A DNA stretch of 64,000 nt. Source: Saksenaea vasiformis B4078 (lineage: Eukaryota; Mucoromycota; Mucoromycetes; Mucorales; Saksenaeaceae). The DNA lies in NCBI GenBank assembly GCA_000697055.1, contig JNDT01001166.1, forward strand, positions 40,037 to 104,036, given 5' to 3'. The notes below the pieces were generated by a model. It made no database searches, had not been told where the DNA came from, and saw only the letters and a list, made by a program, of their open reading frames with translations. Shown piece after piece: positions 1 to 11,987 of the stretch (the stretch's first letter is position 1; each line of letters begins with the position of its first letter). The position numbers and the translations under genes are program-made.

Positions 1-505
1 AACATCGGCGGCCGCTCAGACGTTGCATATTTATTCGTCATCTTTTGATTCAGAAAGCAATCTCATATCTATGAAACTTCTGGACGTCCGCCTGCGCTGA
101 TCTCAATCGCGTTCCCCTTATATTCTCAAAGGAATTACTGATGATTTAGGAATCCATTGACACCATCTCAAGGTGAGCAGCTTGCTCAGTTGCTGACGCC
201 TGATTTAAGATTCACATTTGCTTCTCACTCAAATATACATAACTTTTTTCCCTTCGTTACATCTACGTTACCAAGTTCTGGTACTAAAATTTTTATCTTG
301 TACAGTCTATGTACACGTTATCGTATCTATCAGCGCAATAAAATCATTCTACAGAAAATGATTATCTAAGAAACTGTGATGTAGCTCCCAAAATATAGAA
401 TAACAAAATTCTTTGAGACTTCATTACCTTTGTTGAAGCTCTTTATACAATTCTAGCCGCACAATGACTACTACTTCACCATGGAAGCTTCCAAACGTTC
501 TGACC
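1..505. other. AT-rich intergenic DNA with one arm of a diverged direct repeat
   Basis: I see no supported gene in this stretch. Bases 33-92 resemble bases 1071-1133 in the same orientation, both containing a TTCTGGAYRTCCGCC-like core, so the two may be fragments of one old element. Confidence 0.4.
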
Positions 506-842
506 GATAGATACTGGCACCGCATATGACCAATGCTGGGCCAACTACTCCACCCAGTGTGCCGACTTACTCAGGTACAATCAGCCTATCACGATGGACC
601 GCCAAATTGCTCAATTCTATGAAGCCATCAATTCCTTTACGTTCATGCAACACATGTATGAACCAGTGCAACCTGATTGTCAGGATGCTATGTCAAGATT
701 TTATGCGAAACACACACTGGGAATATTCAGAAACCGCTTAAATGATTGGTTAGATACATGCTTCCGCTGCACGTATCCGGTTATAGGGAAGGGGAACAAG
801 TGGTTAAGACTTGAATACGGCGTTGACAACAAGACACAGTAA
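506..842 (+). CDS. partial cysteine-containing hypothetical ORF (possible last exon)
   Basis: I do not recognise this product. A frame opening behind a possible splice acceptor (CCGATAG) reads about 110 codons to a TAA at 840-842. The deduced peptide has scattered cysteines, including QCW, QCA, DCQ and a CFRC motif, and many aromatic residues, as in a small secreted or wall-associated fungal protein. No upstream exon with a signal peptide could be joined with confidence. The frame may be the last exon of a gene or a surviving fragment of a decayed one. The composition looks coded rather than random, but function cannot be assigned from sequence alone. Confidence 0.3.
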
Positions 843-1856
843 CATGTTCGTAAGAAATCCTTGGCAGGGTATTCATGTATTCATGCTCTCAGAACGGTTG
901 CGCAAATCTCGGGTATGCACATGTCGCGCATCATATCGTTCGGGAGACATACTGTGGATCAAATAGGCATTCCTCTGCAGGCGAGATCCGTATTGTCAGA
1001 CGGCGATGACAATTTCTATCGATCATCCTTTTTAGGGCGCCAAAGATGATGAGAAATTATGCTTCTTTTTTGTCGTCATTTTTCGTATCAAGCAAGGATT
1101 TTCTATCTGCAAAATTTCTGGATATCCGCCCTATGTTCTTGTAAAAACAAGGAACGATATAACAATCAAGAGATACGAACCGCCAGAGATGCAGAGGTAA
1201 TAACCGCCCTCAAATGGGCAAGGTAGCAAATGGTGAACTTTCAAAAAATCCACGGCTTGGAAGACAACACCGGAACGGGTTAACCAGAAGACTGCTCGCT
1301 GTAGTCGTTGACCAGCAACAAATACGAGGCATCTCAAGTACGTTCACAATGCGGTCAAACTGCTTTGGAAAATCCTTTTGCCTGCTGGAGGTGGTTAATA
1401 TGTTTTGGCTTACAATACTAAATTTTTAGATATTGTATCGATATCGCCAATGCTATACTTCCTTTGTTTTTCTATGCTGCTATTCACATCCTGTGTTCCC
1501 TAGTGCTGGTTTTTTATGTTGTAACTCCGATTTCTCAATGAAGAACACTATAGGTAGTTCGTCTGTGCACTGTTTCCGGAAGTGAAGTCGCACGTAGTAA
1601 ATCCCGTTGTCGCAGTCTTGCAAGAGTGAATGTCGCAAGGGTCAAAAATGCTGTGATGAGGAACGATATACGCTTGAAACATTCAGCTCTTAATCACAGG
1701 TACTTGGTCCTAAAATTTTTTTTGATAGCACAGAAATTGCTTTAAAAGGAAAATCTGCTTATCATTGCGGTTCCGTCGTTCTTTTTTTTTTTTCCTCACT
1801 TTTACCTTTCACAATTTCTTCTTCGTCTCTGCTGCTTTTTCTCTTTTTGATCAGTA
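843..1856. other. intergenic region upstream of the adenylate kinase
   Basis: Nothing clearly coding is visible. The second arm of the diverged direct repeat lies at 1071-1133. A pyrimidine-rich stretch with a T10-12 run (about 1780-1850) lies directly before the kinase start and probably belongs to its promoter or 5' leader. Confidence 0.4.
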
Positions 1857-2921
1857 ATGTTTCGCGTGAGCGCTCCACTACGCCGTCTATGCAATCCATT
1901 GAATGCACAACGTACACGTCTTTTCCATGATTGTCCTTTCAATGATCTGCAACCACTGCGGTTGTTACTTCTTGGAAGTCCTGTACGTAAATCAACGACT
2001 GTTTTTTACTAAGTTTGATTTACTCATATCTGTGATTTAAAGGGATCAGGAAAAGGCACACAGTCAGAAAGACTGAAAAAGAATTTCGGTGTATCACATT
2101 TATCGAGTGGCGATATGTTAAGAAAGAATATCAATGAGCAAACGAGCATCGGTCAAAAGGCAGCAGAATATGTATCTAATGGGCATCTTGTACCCGATGA
2201 ATTATTGTTGACATTGATTGATCATGAACTAACACACTTGGGAAATTCAGTAAGTTGTACAGAATTCGGAGTCGCGAATTTTTATGCTTATCAATCACTC
2301 ATGAAACAGAACTGGCTTTTGGATGGTTTTCCCCGGACTTTGAGTCAAGCAAAAGCACTGGATGTGACGTTGAACAAAAGCATGCAACCATTGAATCTTG
2401 TAATAAATTTGGAAGTCCCGGAAGACATAATACTCTCTCGCATAATGGGTAGATAAAACGGAAGCCTGGAACGTTGTTTACTGATAATGACAATAGATCG
2501 ATGGGTTCATGTCCCATCTGGCCGTGTATATAATTTATCTTATAATCCTCCGAAAGTTGCAGGTTACGACGACATCACAGGGGAACCCTTGTCAAAAAGG
2601 CCAGATGACTGCCCCGATGTGTTCCGGGTACGAATGCAACAATACAAAGCCATGACGTTACCTCTCCTGGACCATTATGGTGATATTGCGGTTACATTAA
2701 GAGGAAATACCAGCGATGAAATATATCCCCAAATTGAGCGTGAAATTGTGAATCGGTTGCGTATTCTGCCCGGATCCGCAGCAACAACGACAAACTCGAC
2801 CACCAATATGATTGCGGCAGCAAATGCGGCAAGGCTCCGGAATCAGCAGGACATGCGCCTGATGCAGCAAAATGCAGAAAGCGAGAAGGAGCCTGTGGCA
2901 GTCGCCGGTGTATGTCCATAA
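1857..2921 (+). CDS. ADK2: mitochondrial adenylate kinase, AK3 type (GTP:AMP phosphotransferase)
   Basis: This enzyme transfers phosphate between nucleoside triphosphate and AMP; AK3-type enzymes prefer GTP and act in the mitochondrial matrix. I join four exons: 1857-1982, 2043-2249, 2310-2448 and 2497-2921, giving 298 aa. The P-loop GSPGSGKGTQS spans the first junction, followed by SSGDMLRKNI (AMP site), WLLDGFPRT and a LID segment RWVHVPSGRVYN. The LID lacks the zinc cysteines of bacterial long-form enzymes, as expected for AK3. The first ~40 residues are rich in Arg and Leu with almost no acidic residues, fitting a mitochondrial presequence. The C-terminus is longer than usual (AK3 is about 227 aa) and rich in Ala, Asn and Gln. 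An alternative last intron starting near 2905 could replace the final few residues. The three introns are 60, 60 and 48 nt. Confidence 0.9.
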
Positions 2922-3637
2922 TTTAGTATGATTTCCTTTCTTTCCACCATCTATCCCTAGTTCTTTATAAAACCGCATTGTTCTCTGTACAGAAAAAATT
3001 GCGACTATAGGTTCTACCAGCAAGCGCATAATGCACGTTTGGTATGGTTTATAAATGCAATACATGCAATACGTTTTCTTTGGGGCATTAGCTGGTTTGG
3101 TCGTAGCAAATACCCCAAAGCGGACATCAACGAGGAGAGCCATACCAAGAAGTAAGAGCTTATTGCCCTTAAGAGATCTGGACTGAATATATTTTGATTA
3201 AGTATATAGCGTAGATCACCTTGAGGGTTGATAAAAGTCTCAGAAATATCTTCTGATCGTGACACTGCGGGGCACAAGCTGCTTGTAGACCTCTTGAAGC
3301 ACTACTCTGGCATCGAACTCGGCCCACAAGTTGTTCGGGCTCACCGAAGTTAGGCCATATCAAGAGCATGACAATGGAACACATTTAAGCATTGTAATAC
3401 TGGTGCTGCAACGGAGATGTAGTTATTTGCCTGCTCGGCAGTAGAAAATCTGATCGAAGGGCAGACTTGAAAGAGGTCGTGGATACCACAAAAATGACCT
3501 GCAAAGAGCTTTACGGACGACACTTGTGAAACCTATGCCCGCTTGTAGATGGTAAAATCGATCTTATCACACGCAGCTTTACTGGTTACTGGCACCAAAT
3601 GCTCTGTTCTACTCTGTCTCCATTTGTACTACTCTTT
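2922..3637. other. intergenic region between convergent genes
   Basis: This is the shared 3' side of the adenylate kinase (+) and the aspartyl aminopeptidase (-). Short open frames occur on both strands but none has family similarity or splice support. Confidence 0.5.
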
Positions 3638-5744
3638 CTAATCTACCGTGATGCGTTTCTCTAATTCTGGGAACTCTTGATAGAAGACCTGAACGACAAC
3701 AAACGGCAAATGTAAGCTGGATTGTTAACTACGATCATGTCTTACCTCGAAAAGGCGAATTGCGTGCCCAATGTCATCTGTGCCACCAACCTCACGAATG
3801 GAATGCATACTTAACTGAGGATTTCCAACGTCTAGACAAAACTTTAGCTCAGCATCCCTCTTCCGAACAAAATGCAATGCTACGTACCAATGGTACGAAG
3901 ACCCAGTTTCGCGCTAACCATAGGTCCGATGGTAGAGCCGCAAGAAGAATCATTACGGACAACAAATTCCTGGCATCTGGATGAGCCATGGCGCAAACTT
4001 TTTCAATGTTGGTACCTGAATTGGGATATCATGCTTCTTAGCGAGTTCCTTTAGCACCAAGCTTGTCATTGCAGTAGTGGCATATCGCTAGACACGAGGA
4101 TAAGATAAATTTCAAAGTTTTCAAATTACTTGTTTGCACAAATTACCTGATTAGCGTTGACCTTGATGACTGTGCCCTTGTGTATCTCAGGGCGATGGTT
4201 TTCCTCGTGCTTGTCAGCATAGTTAGGGTGGATAGCGTGAGCCATGTCTGCACTGATTAGGATACTCTTGTGCATTGCTTCTTCGAAGGCAGTAGGCGAA
4301 GTTTTTTCACCTAGGATTTCCGTGCAAGCTAAACGCTGAAGGGTTGCAGGAAGAAGGTTTGAGTCTGCTCCGTGAGCCGTAAGACTTCCGATTTCTTCGT
4401 TATCGAAAAGAGCTGCGACACGGATATTTGCGTCCTCCTCAATATTTTTAGCGTTAACAAGAGCACGAATCGAACAGAATGACATTTCCAAGTTGTCGAG
4501 ACGTGGTGAAAACACGAATTCGTTACATGCACCTCCAATAACAGAACCCTAAAGATTCACATGATCAACTCATGCTACATTGGTCAGCCGCTTATAATTG
4601 CTCACCTGTGTATCGTACAAAGCCAGTTCAAAATCACGAATTTGGTGGGCTTTATCATATGAACCGTCAACATTGGCTTTCTGGGGCATTCGTTCCTTTT
4701 TTCACTTACGTTCAACTTTCATTTCATCAGCCAGGATACGAATCAACACGGCATGATGTTTTTCTTCAGCTTCAGAGGACTTATCATCTCCGTCCAAAGC
4801 TCTATGGTACGGAAAATGTAAGATTCAACCCGAAAGTGTTTCGCTCAATACTCACGCCTTTGTAGCTGTAGCCAAGATTGGAGCAAGCTGTGTCTCCTTG
4901 TTGAATGTGAACTATCACAATAAGGTAAGTAATTGAAGATCCCTAAATGACACACGGGCTTACGCCGTCATTGGTGGAACGGTCCAAGTGGATAGCAAGC
5001 GTTGGGATACGCAGGATTGGTCTAATAAAGGCATATTTATACATGTAATCACACACGCTATGAAATCATCATACCTGTCGATCTTAACCAACGTGTGTTG
5101 GAAAGTACCGTTCTCTTTCTCCACCATGACACGTCCAGCCACACTCAAATCTCTGTCAAACCACGTGTGCCTAGAAATCCACACGGTAATGTCATTATAC
5201 ACTGCGCAAAGGTTTTATATGATAAATACTTGCCAGATGCCGCCACCGTATAGTTGCACACCAACCTCCAAGTAGCCTGACTTATCCTTTTTCGAAATCG
5301 GTTTCAGTTTAAGGCACGGGGAGTCGGTATGGGCGCCAATAATCGAGAACCCATTTCCAGGAGAGTATTTTCCGCCAACAACAAATGCAACGATAGAGGA
5401 ACCGTTCCGAGTAAAGAAATACTTCCCTTTACGTTGAATGACGCCACCGTTCCAGCTATCACGTTCCTTGATTTCCTGGAAACCAGCCTAGAAGAGTAAT
5501 ACGATTGGACTAACTGAACAATATTATTCTGCATTCTTACCTCACGCAAAAGCTGTGCCGCCTCATGCGTAGCGTGGAATGGGGAAGGTGATTTGTTCAC
5601 GAAATTTACGAAATCAATCGCTGATGAACAAGTTCAGATATACATTTCTTCCATATTATACAACGTACCATCTTGAGGTATAGCAGGGTTAAACTACAAA
5701 ATGCATCAGATTAGAAGTTAAACATGAGTAAACTAGTATACCAT
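3638..5744 (-). CDS. APE4: aspartyl aminopeptidase (peptidase family M18)
   Basis: This cytosolic metallo-aminopeptidase removes N-terminal Asp or Glu. Fourteen exons read from 5744 down to the TAG at 3638-3640: 5744-5742, 5693-5669, 5620-5541, 5487-5234, 5170-5075, 5021-4964, 4911-4856, 4801-4710, about 4676-4606, 4548-4147, 4087-4016, 3969-3888, 3831-3746 and 3688-3638. Family signatures are FHATHEAA, the metal-binding [47 protein letters not shown] and [13 protein letters not shown], ending in [13 protein letters not shown]. Oddities: exon 1 is just the ATG, and the intron after GGGIW is GC-AG. Between 4710 and about 4676 the frame is continuous but holds an in-frame TGA, so a very short intron (33 nt is the best-fitting choice) or a lesion must be assumed. 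The rest looks intact. Compare S. cerevisiae Ape4 and human DNPEP. Confidence 0.92.
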
Positions 5745-8276
5745 TGCAAAGGTGTAAGACAGCAGAGCAACAGGCTTCCTTTTTGTTTTTCTCACGTCTA
5801 TACTTTTAGTAGCGCGTAGCGGGAGTGTCAGGCATTACCTCTTTCGGATGAAATGTCTATTTTCGGTAATGCCGTTCTTCGGAAATCAAAAAGCATTAAC
5901 GGATATTTTATGTATTACCTTATCACTGGAAGAGAGCTCCAACCACTTTAGCAGATGAAGTATACTGTTAAAGCAAGGCATGTTGGCAATTTATTTTCTA
6001 GTAATTCTGAATTTGGGGAATGAGGTTACATTTATCTCTCGTTAAGGGAATGCCAGCGTTATTCGGCTTTTCTAAGTCATGTTATGCTACACCGTCCAAG
6101 CAGATGGTCAAGTCGGTGAGTATTATGTTCATTCATCCAAATACCAAAAGCGCTGGTACATGGTTGTGTCTATAGTTATTAACAGTCTATCTTTTTGACT
6201 GTAAGCATCGTAAACGGAAGTCAGTTGAAAGTGTCGGCGAGGAAGGGATTGTTATGACTGCAATATTACTATGAAAGAGATGATCTTGCTAAAGTGAGTT
6301 ATAAGAGGCCAAAGCAAGATTGAACGTCAGTTAAATAGTTTGCGTTCAGAGTATATGACATGATCACAAGAGGAACGCATAATTTCTCTGTAGGAAGGTG
6401 CAGCAACTTAAATCTTTTAGGAACTCACTAGCTTGCCTTATCCTTTTGCGCTTCTGCGCTTCTGCGCTTCTTGCTTGAATTAGCCATTGGGTGAATCTGT
6501 TATTGATGCACACAGAGAAGTAGCACACCTATGGTATGTTTTACCTCGTGTTGCCATTGTTATCAAACCCTGTTGCACTACTGCGTGTCTCATTTGCGTG
6601 CATGTGTTTTTGATCCATAAAGCAACAAATATTGGCAACCAATTCTCATTTCGCTTTTTCTGGCATGCTGTTTTTCTCATACTGCCATCCGGTGATCCTT
6701 GTTGTGCAAAAGTCTATTTCATGATATGACTCCCAAGTGCTCTTAATTTATTGATGCGGATCGTTTCAAGCGCTTAGTACTTGTTTGCCAGTGTATCTCC
6801 ATCACCTCCCCTGATGTTACTTTGCCCATAGGAGCCTTAAGTTTTATGCTCGCTTTGTGTGGCTGCACTACCTATGCCCCCATCCGTTTGAAAACTCTTT
6901 TGCGCAGATTCAAACATTAGAGATTTCACGTCTCGAGATTGACACCCGTCTCATCAAGACAGTACAAGTCCTATGTCAAGCTTTGCTGTAGAATTTTCTT
7001 GATCGACGTTTCGCAGACGCGGATCCGTTCGGCAACTAGCGTCTATCTTCACGTGCTTCTGACAATTTCATGCTCATTATTTTCAACAGTGGCTATCTTC
7101 AATCTTTTTCTATAACTTTTCTAGATTGCACCTGTATGATCATACATCGAGTCTATTTAACTATCCTCAACCATCACCAAAGGGAATCTGGAGATGGTTG
7201 ATATTATCGGAGGTAAGCATATCTTCTATTAGCCTCGATATCTGAATCGAGAACCCGTTGCAGTTGGCCCGAAATATTTGCTTCACAGCGGCAATAGCAT
7301 CGTTCTCCCAGATTCCGTGGATTGTATGTCACAAGGCGCATCGTTTGTCCACCTGTGTTTAGACGACGTTCCAATCACAGGAAGGTCAGAGGATTGAACT
7401 CTGCATCTTCTCTATTTTGTCATTCTACCGCTGACTTCTGGAGATATTCGGAAAAACTACCTCTTTATTCACTTCAGTACCTAGAGTTGTGCCATCGCAT
7501 AAAAAGATGAAAATGCAAGTGAAGACCTTTCCAATCAACTGGAAGATATCGAAGTATAAATGGTGTCAAATGTATGTAATCAGGCGTTACTTAAGAAGAA
7601 CAACCAAAGCAAGTGGAAGGGATTTACTATGAATGTCACAATTTTTAGACAGTGCCTTGCGTCGTCTAGCAGCTATCCTGCATTAACCAACGTGAGACGA
7701 TTACATTAGGCTGACGCTGCTCCGTTTTAATAACTACGTTACTTTCAAGTTCGGTTAGTGCATACTACAACCCAAACTAACTTACACTGGTACGACACGC
7801 CAACTAACTCTTTTAGGTCAGGGATTCGCCACACTGACCGGACTTACCTATTGCCACCCCGCATTGAAGGATAGCCAATATGATTTTACGAGCCAAACAT
7901 AAAATCATGCTTAAATTCCGGTTGGTTAGTATGGCCTCAGAATAACACTTTCTACCCAAAATGCATGCAACTTGGAAGTTAGTGAGGAAACTTGTTCTCG
8001 ATACTTTCGGCTTTAACGCTTCTAAGATTTCTGCAAGTCCGGTGCAGCCGGACTTCAACCAAAAACTGTCACGCGTCGATACCTCCAGTAAGTGCGTGCG
8101 TGACGTGATGAGCAAAAGCGTCGGGGTACAAAATATCGATTCCCGTCTCATCCTCACAGCATCAAAAAAAGAAAAAAATAACGACTACTAGCAACCTTCA
8201 TCCGCTAAAGCGATATATCAACAACTTATATCTACCACTTATTTAACGACCTGCGCCGCAGGATTCAGGAGAAACC
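5745..8276. other. 2.5-kb gene-poor intergenic region
   Basis: I find no frame with family similarity. A short tandem repeat of the 9-mer TGCGCTTCT (about three copies) lies at 6447-6472. The last ~200 bases lead into the histidine kinase and presumably hold its promoter. Several 60-110-codon frames near 7800-8190 exist on both strands but look like chance. Confidence 0.45.
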
Positions 8277-11200
8277 ATGGAACTGGATTTGACCCATAGT
8301 GCAAAGGAGAATACAGAAGTAATGGCATCCACTTTGCCGTCCTCAAGCGATCAATTGTGCACAGACTCGTCAAGCACGTCGTTGTCCATGACCTTACAAT
8401 CCCTCCACGAAGCTACATTCCCCTTTGTTGGCCATGAGTTTTTGTATTGTCTCGTTAGGGAAGTTGGACAATGGACACGAACACAAACAGTCCTTATACA
8501 ACAACTCATGACACTTGAAGAATACAAAGAAATGGCAGATTCACAACAAGATAATCCAACATTTAGGCTTTTATCTGGAAATAACGATTGCAACATGCCA
8601 CTCAAGTGTGAAAACGAACCTTGCCCCTCTCCGACATCCTGTAGCAGTAGACCATTTCCGAAAGACGATGGCCCGTCACGTTCCTCATTCGTTCCAAACG
8701 ATCAGGTTTTACTGAACAGAGCCTCGTATTCAACTATACCATGCGACAATATGTGAGTACGAATAGCTATATTCTTGGAAACTAACACGTAGTCAGCGCG
8801 AAAAACACCGCTGTTCAATTACCCTTGCTTCAGGATACTCCGCACATCAAAACTCTCCTGGATTCAACGTGTTGCATCCAAAGGACCACATTGGATAGAC
8901 GTATCTATCCATATTCTGGTAGCTTTGTTGGGATTCGTTTGGATGCGCCCTCTGGAGATACTATCGGGCTGATCTGCATTATGACGGACGAACCTTTGAA
9001 TTCCGCACAATTGTCATTTATTACCGACCTTCTCCAATCGGTGCAGCTACGAACTATGCGAGAACTGCAACGGGTGAGGGAGGAGGAACGTTTAGTGAAA
9101 GCCAAGAATGATGCGATACAGGATGCCGAAAACAAAATCAAATTTTTGGCTGACATGAGCCATGAAATAAGGTTAAATGACAGCATGCATCGAAGCAATT
9201 TTGGAATCACTCACGCATTCGATTTTAAAGAACACCAATGAACGCAGTGATTGCTCTAACAGATTTACTGTTACAAGAACGTTTCTCGCTTAATGAAGAA
9301 CAGACTGAGCATCTGGAAGTTATTCAAACGAGTGGACATCATCTCCTGACCGTAAGCTACTCTTTATTTATGATATATCTAACTGTCTATAGGTTATCAA
9401 TGACATTCTAGATATTTCCAAAATCAATCACGATCCAAGATTTAAGCTGGAGAGTAGACGATTTAGCTTGCGTAAATGTGTAAAAGGTACATGTACCCAT
9501 GAAGGATTTGCAGGATCTGACCATTGTGCTAATAGATGCATTAAACATGGCGAGGCATCAGGCATCAATGAGCCAACACAATAAGGCTGTATACGTTACT
9601 GAGTGGCCTTCAGATATGCGTGATGATATACCACTCCCAGAAGCTATCGCTGATCTGCAGAAAAAAGGCATATTGCCTGTTTCTGTGCCACGACAAAATG
9701 GGAAAACGATGTTACCCCTGATGTGGAAAATTGACGCTGATGTCGACGATCTCTTGATGGGTGATACAATGCGGCTGACTCAGATATTACTCAATTTATG
9801 TTCGAATGCCGTCAAGGTAACCTGTCATGGATGAAAATGTACAAAGCTTGTTCCTGAATTTTTGTGTTAGTTTACTAAAAAGGGCGGCATCAGCGTGAAG
9901 ATTCGACGGTACGTACCCACACCTTCATTGTCTGTACAACATCAGTCAACGCAAATGACGTTTAAACAACGATATGATGCAAAGATGGAGACAATTTGGA
10001 CACGTACTATGCGTGGCAAGAACTCGGCCGGAAAGAAGCAGAAAGGTAAAGATGCTCGCGCTGGCGCAAGCGATGATGAAGGCGACGATGAAGACTGTGC
10101 AGAAAAGACGATCTTGGAGATTTCAGTAACAGACACTGGCATCGGCATTCCCGCAGATCGTTTGCCTCGGCTGTTCCAATCATTCTCGCAGATCGATATT
10201 TCCACAGCAAGACGCTATGGAGGCACTGGCTTAGGTCTCGCTATTTCAAGTACGCTGGTCAATCGCATGGGAGGGGGCCTCTGGGTGGAATCGGAAGAGG
10301 GTGCCGGTTCACGGTTTGCCCTGACATTGCCAATGACGATTGCTCATGCCCGATCTGCTCAGTCTCACCAGTCAGGTATACCAGGTGCAGGTGCTGTTAT
10401 GTCACCGGCATCACCACCTTCTCCCAGTTCCACAGTCTCTGATGGCAGCGGAAGCGTGCATTCCGGGTTTGGTGACCGTGCAACCGATGGAATGTCACCC
10501 GCAGCCAAAACCGATTCTGCGCCTTCTTATACCTCCAGCCAAAATAGTGCAGGCTATTTCTCTCTTCCGATTCACAACTCTAGCAATAATGGCGATAATC
10601 GACTTAACAAAGCGCCGCAATATTCGCCACCTTGGTCATTGATCTCCCAACGCGCTCAAAATTCCGAAACAAGCGCGCATCCTACGGGCCACTCTCCGTG
10701 GTCATCTTTTGGAAATAAGCATATATCTCATATACCCAACACAGCGGCAGTGTCGAATCTCACGGCAAACACGAACTCTGGCCATGGAAACATGGATAGG
10801 ACGGACAACAAGCGGGCTTTCGCTCGTCCTCATACAAATGGCCCATTACAAGGCCTGAATGACAAAGCATCCTGTGGGAAAATGGCGCTGGAGACTTTGC
10901 CTACCCAAGCCACGCGGTTGAATCGTATGGTGAAGCAGCAGTACCATAATCAGCGAAAACTGACAAATAACGAGGAAAGTTTCGCGGCAATGTATCCGAT
11001 CACGATCATGTTAGCAGAAGATAACGTTTGTAAGTGCTCATTTATGACAGGGGACGAAGAACTAGACAAAGTATGTAATTAGTGAACCAAAAGATTGCCA
11101 TAAGCATACTCAAACGGCTTGGTTACGACGATGTGCCCATCGCCAACAACGGGCGCGAGGCTTTGGAGTTGATGAGGAAGACAAAATTTGACGTTATATT

Positions 11201-11641
11201 TGCAAGTATTCATAAGTTGCTAGAAGAACAGGTGAACTAACCATTCGTTGTTAGATGGATTTGTACATGCCAGAAATGGATGGACTGGAGGCTACGAGGG
11301 CCATCATTGCAGAACGTAAAGCGACCAGTTCCCTTATCCCGGATCAACCTCTCCTAAATGCTACAGACGTCTATATCATCGCATTGACCGCGTCAGCATC
11401 TAAGCAAGATCGACAAATATGTATCGATGCAGGCATGAATGACTTCATCAGCAAACCATTCACCATGATGGAGATGAAGGCATCTCTGAAAAACTGCGTC
11501 AGCAAGCGGAAAAAGAGAAGAAAGGATCGCCAAGCAGATCCAGAGCATAGAGCAGGGGAAGACGACCCGATGGTAGGAGTAGAGGAGTCCACGAACGACG
11601 AAAGTCGTAGTGACAACAAAAGCCTGGAGCAGAAGCAGTGA
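8277..11641 (+). CDS. soluble GAF-type hybrid histidine kinase with receiver domain
   Basis: This is a two-component sensor kinase that autophosphorylates on His and passes phosphate to its own receiver Asp, normally feeding a phosphotransfer protein and the HOG-type pathway in fungi. Eight exons (8277-8752, 8797-9171, 9231-9351, 9393-9486, 9536-9816, 9871-11029, 11083-11201, 11255-11641) give 1,003 aa. In order: a GAF-like sensor (about 45-245), a helix, HisKA with MSHEIRTPMN (phospho-His about 281), HATPase with [15 protein letters not shown] and GGTGLGLAI, a ~250-residue Ser/Pro/Asn-rich linker, then a receiver with [14 protein letters not shown] (phospho-Asp about 877) and SKPF (Lys about 942). 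No membrane segment is visible, so it is probably cytosolic. The intron before MDLYMP is GC-AG. The ligand of the GAF domain cannot be predicted. Confidence 0.92.
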
Positions 11642-11987
11642 TAGTAGCGGTTAAATAGTCGATGCGGTGATTTTCCAGCCCGCATCGATACCTCCTTTCT
11701 TTTTCTTCCATACCCGAACTAAGTGCTTAGGCACTAACCCATTTATCCACTCTGATGACAAAGAGACGGGAACATATTCGCTATGCATTGCTTTTATAGT
11801 TTTGTTAGTGTTTTTCTTTATGCATCTTCTGTTTTTTTTTTCTTTTTATCCCGGTTTGTTGTGGGGTGACGCCCTGTAGATCATCTAAAATGTATATTTC
11901 CCCATTTTTTCTTCTTTCGGATCTCTTGCTATTTGACACATCTTCATAAAGACTGCTCCTGTATCAAGGATCAGGATATCATTGTCA
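11642..11987. other. short intergenic region between convergent genes
   Basis: T-rich 3' flanks of the histidine kinase (+) and PRP6 (-). No gene is seen. Confidence 0.6.
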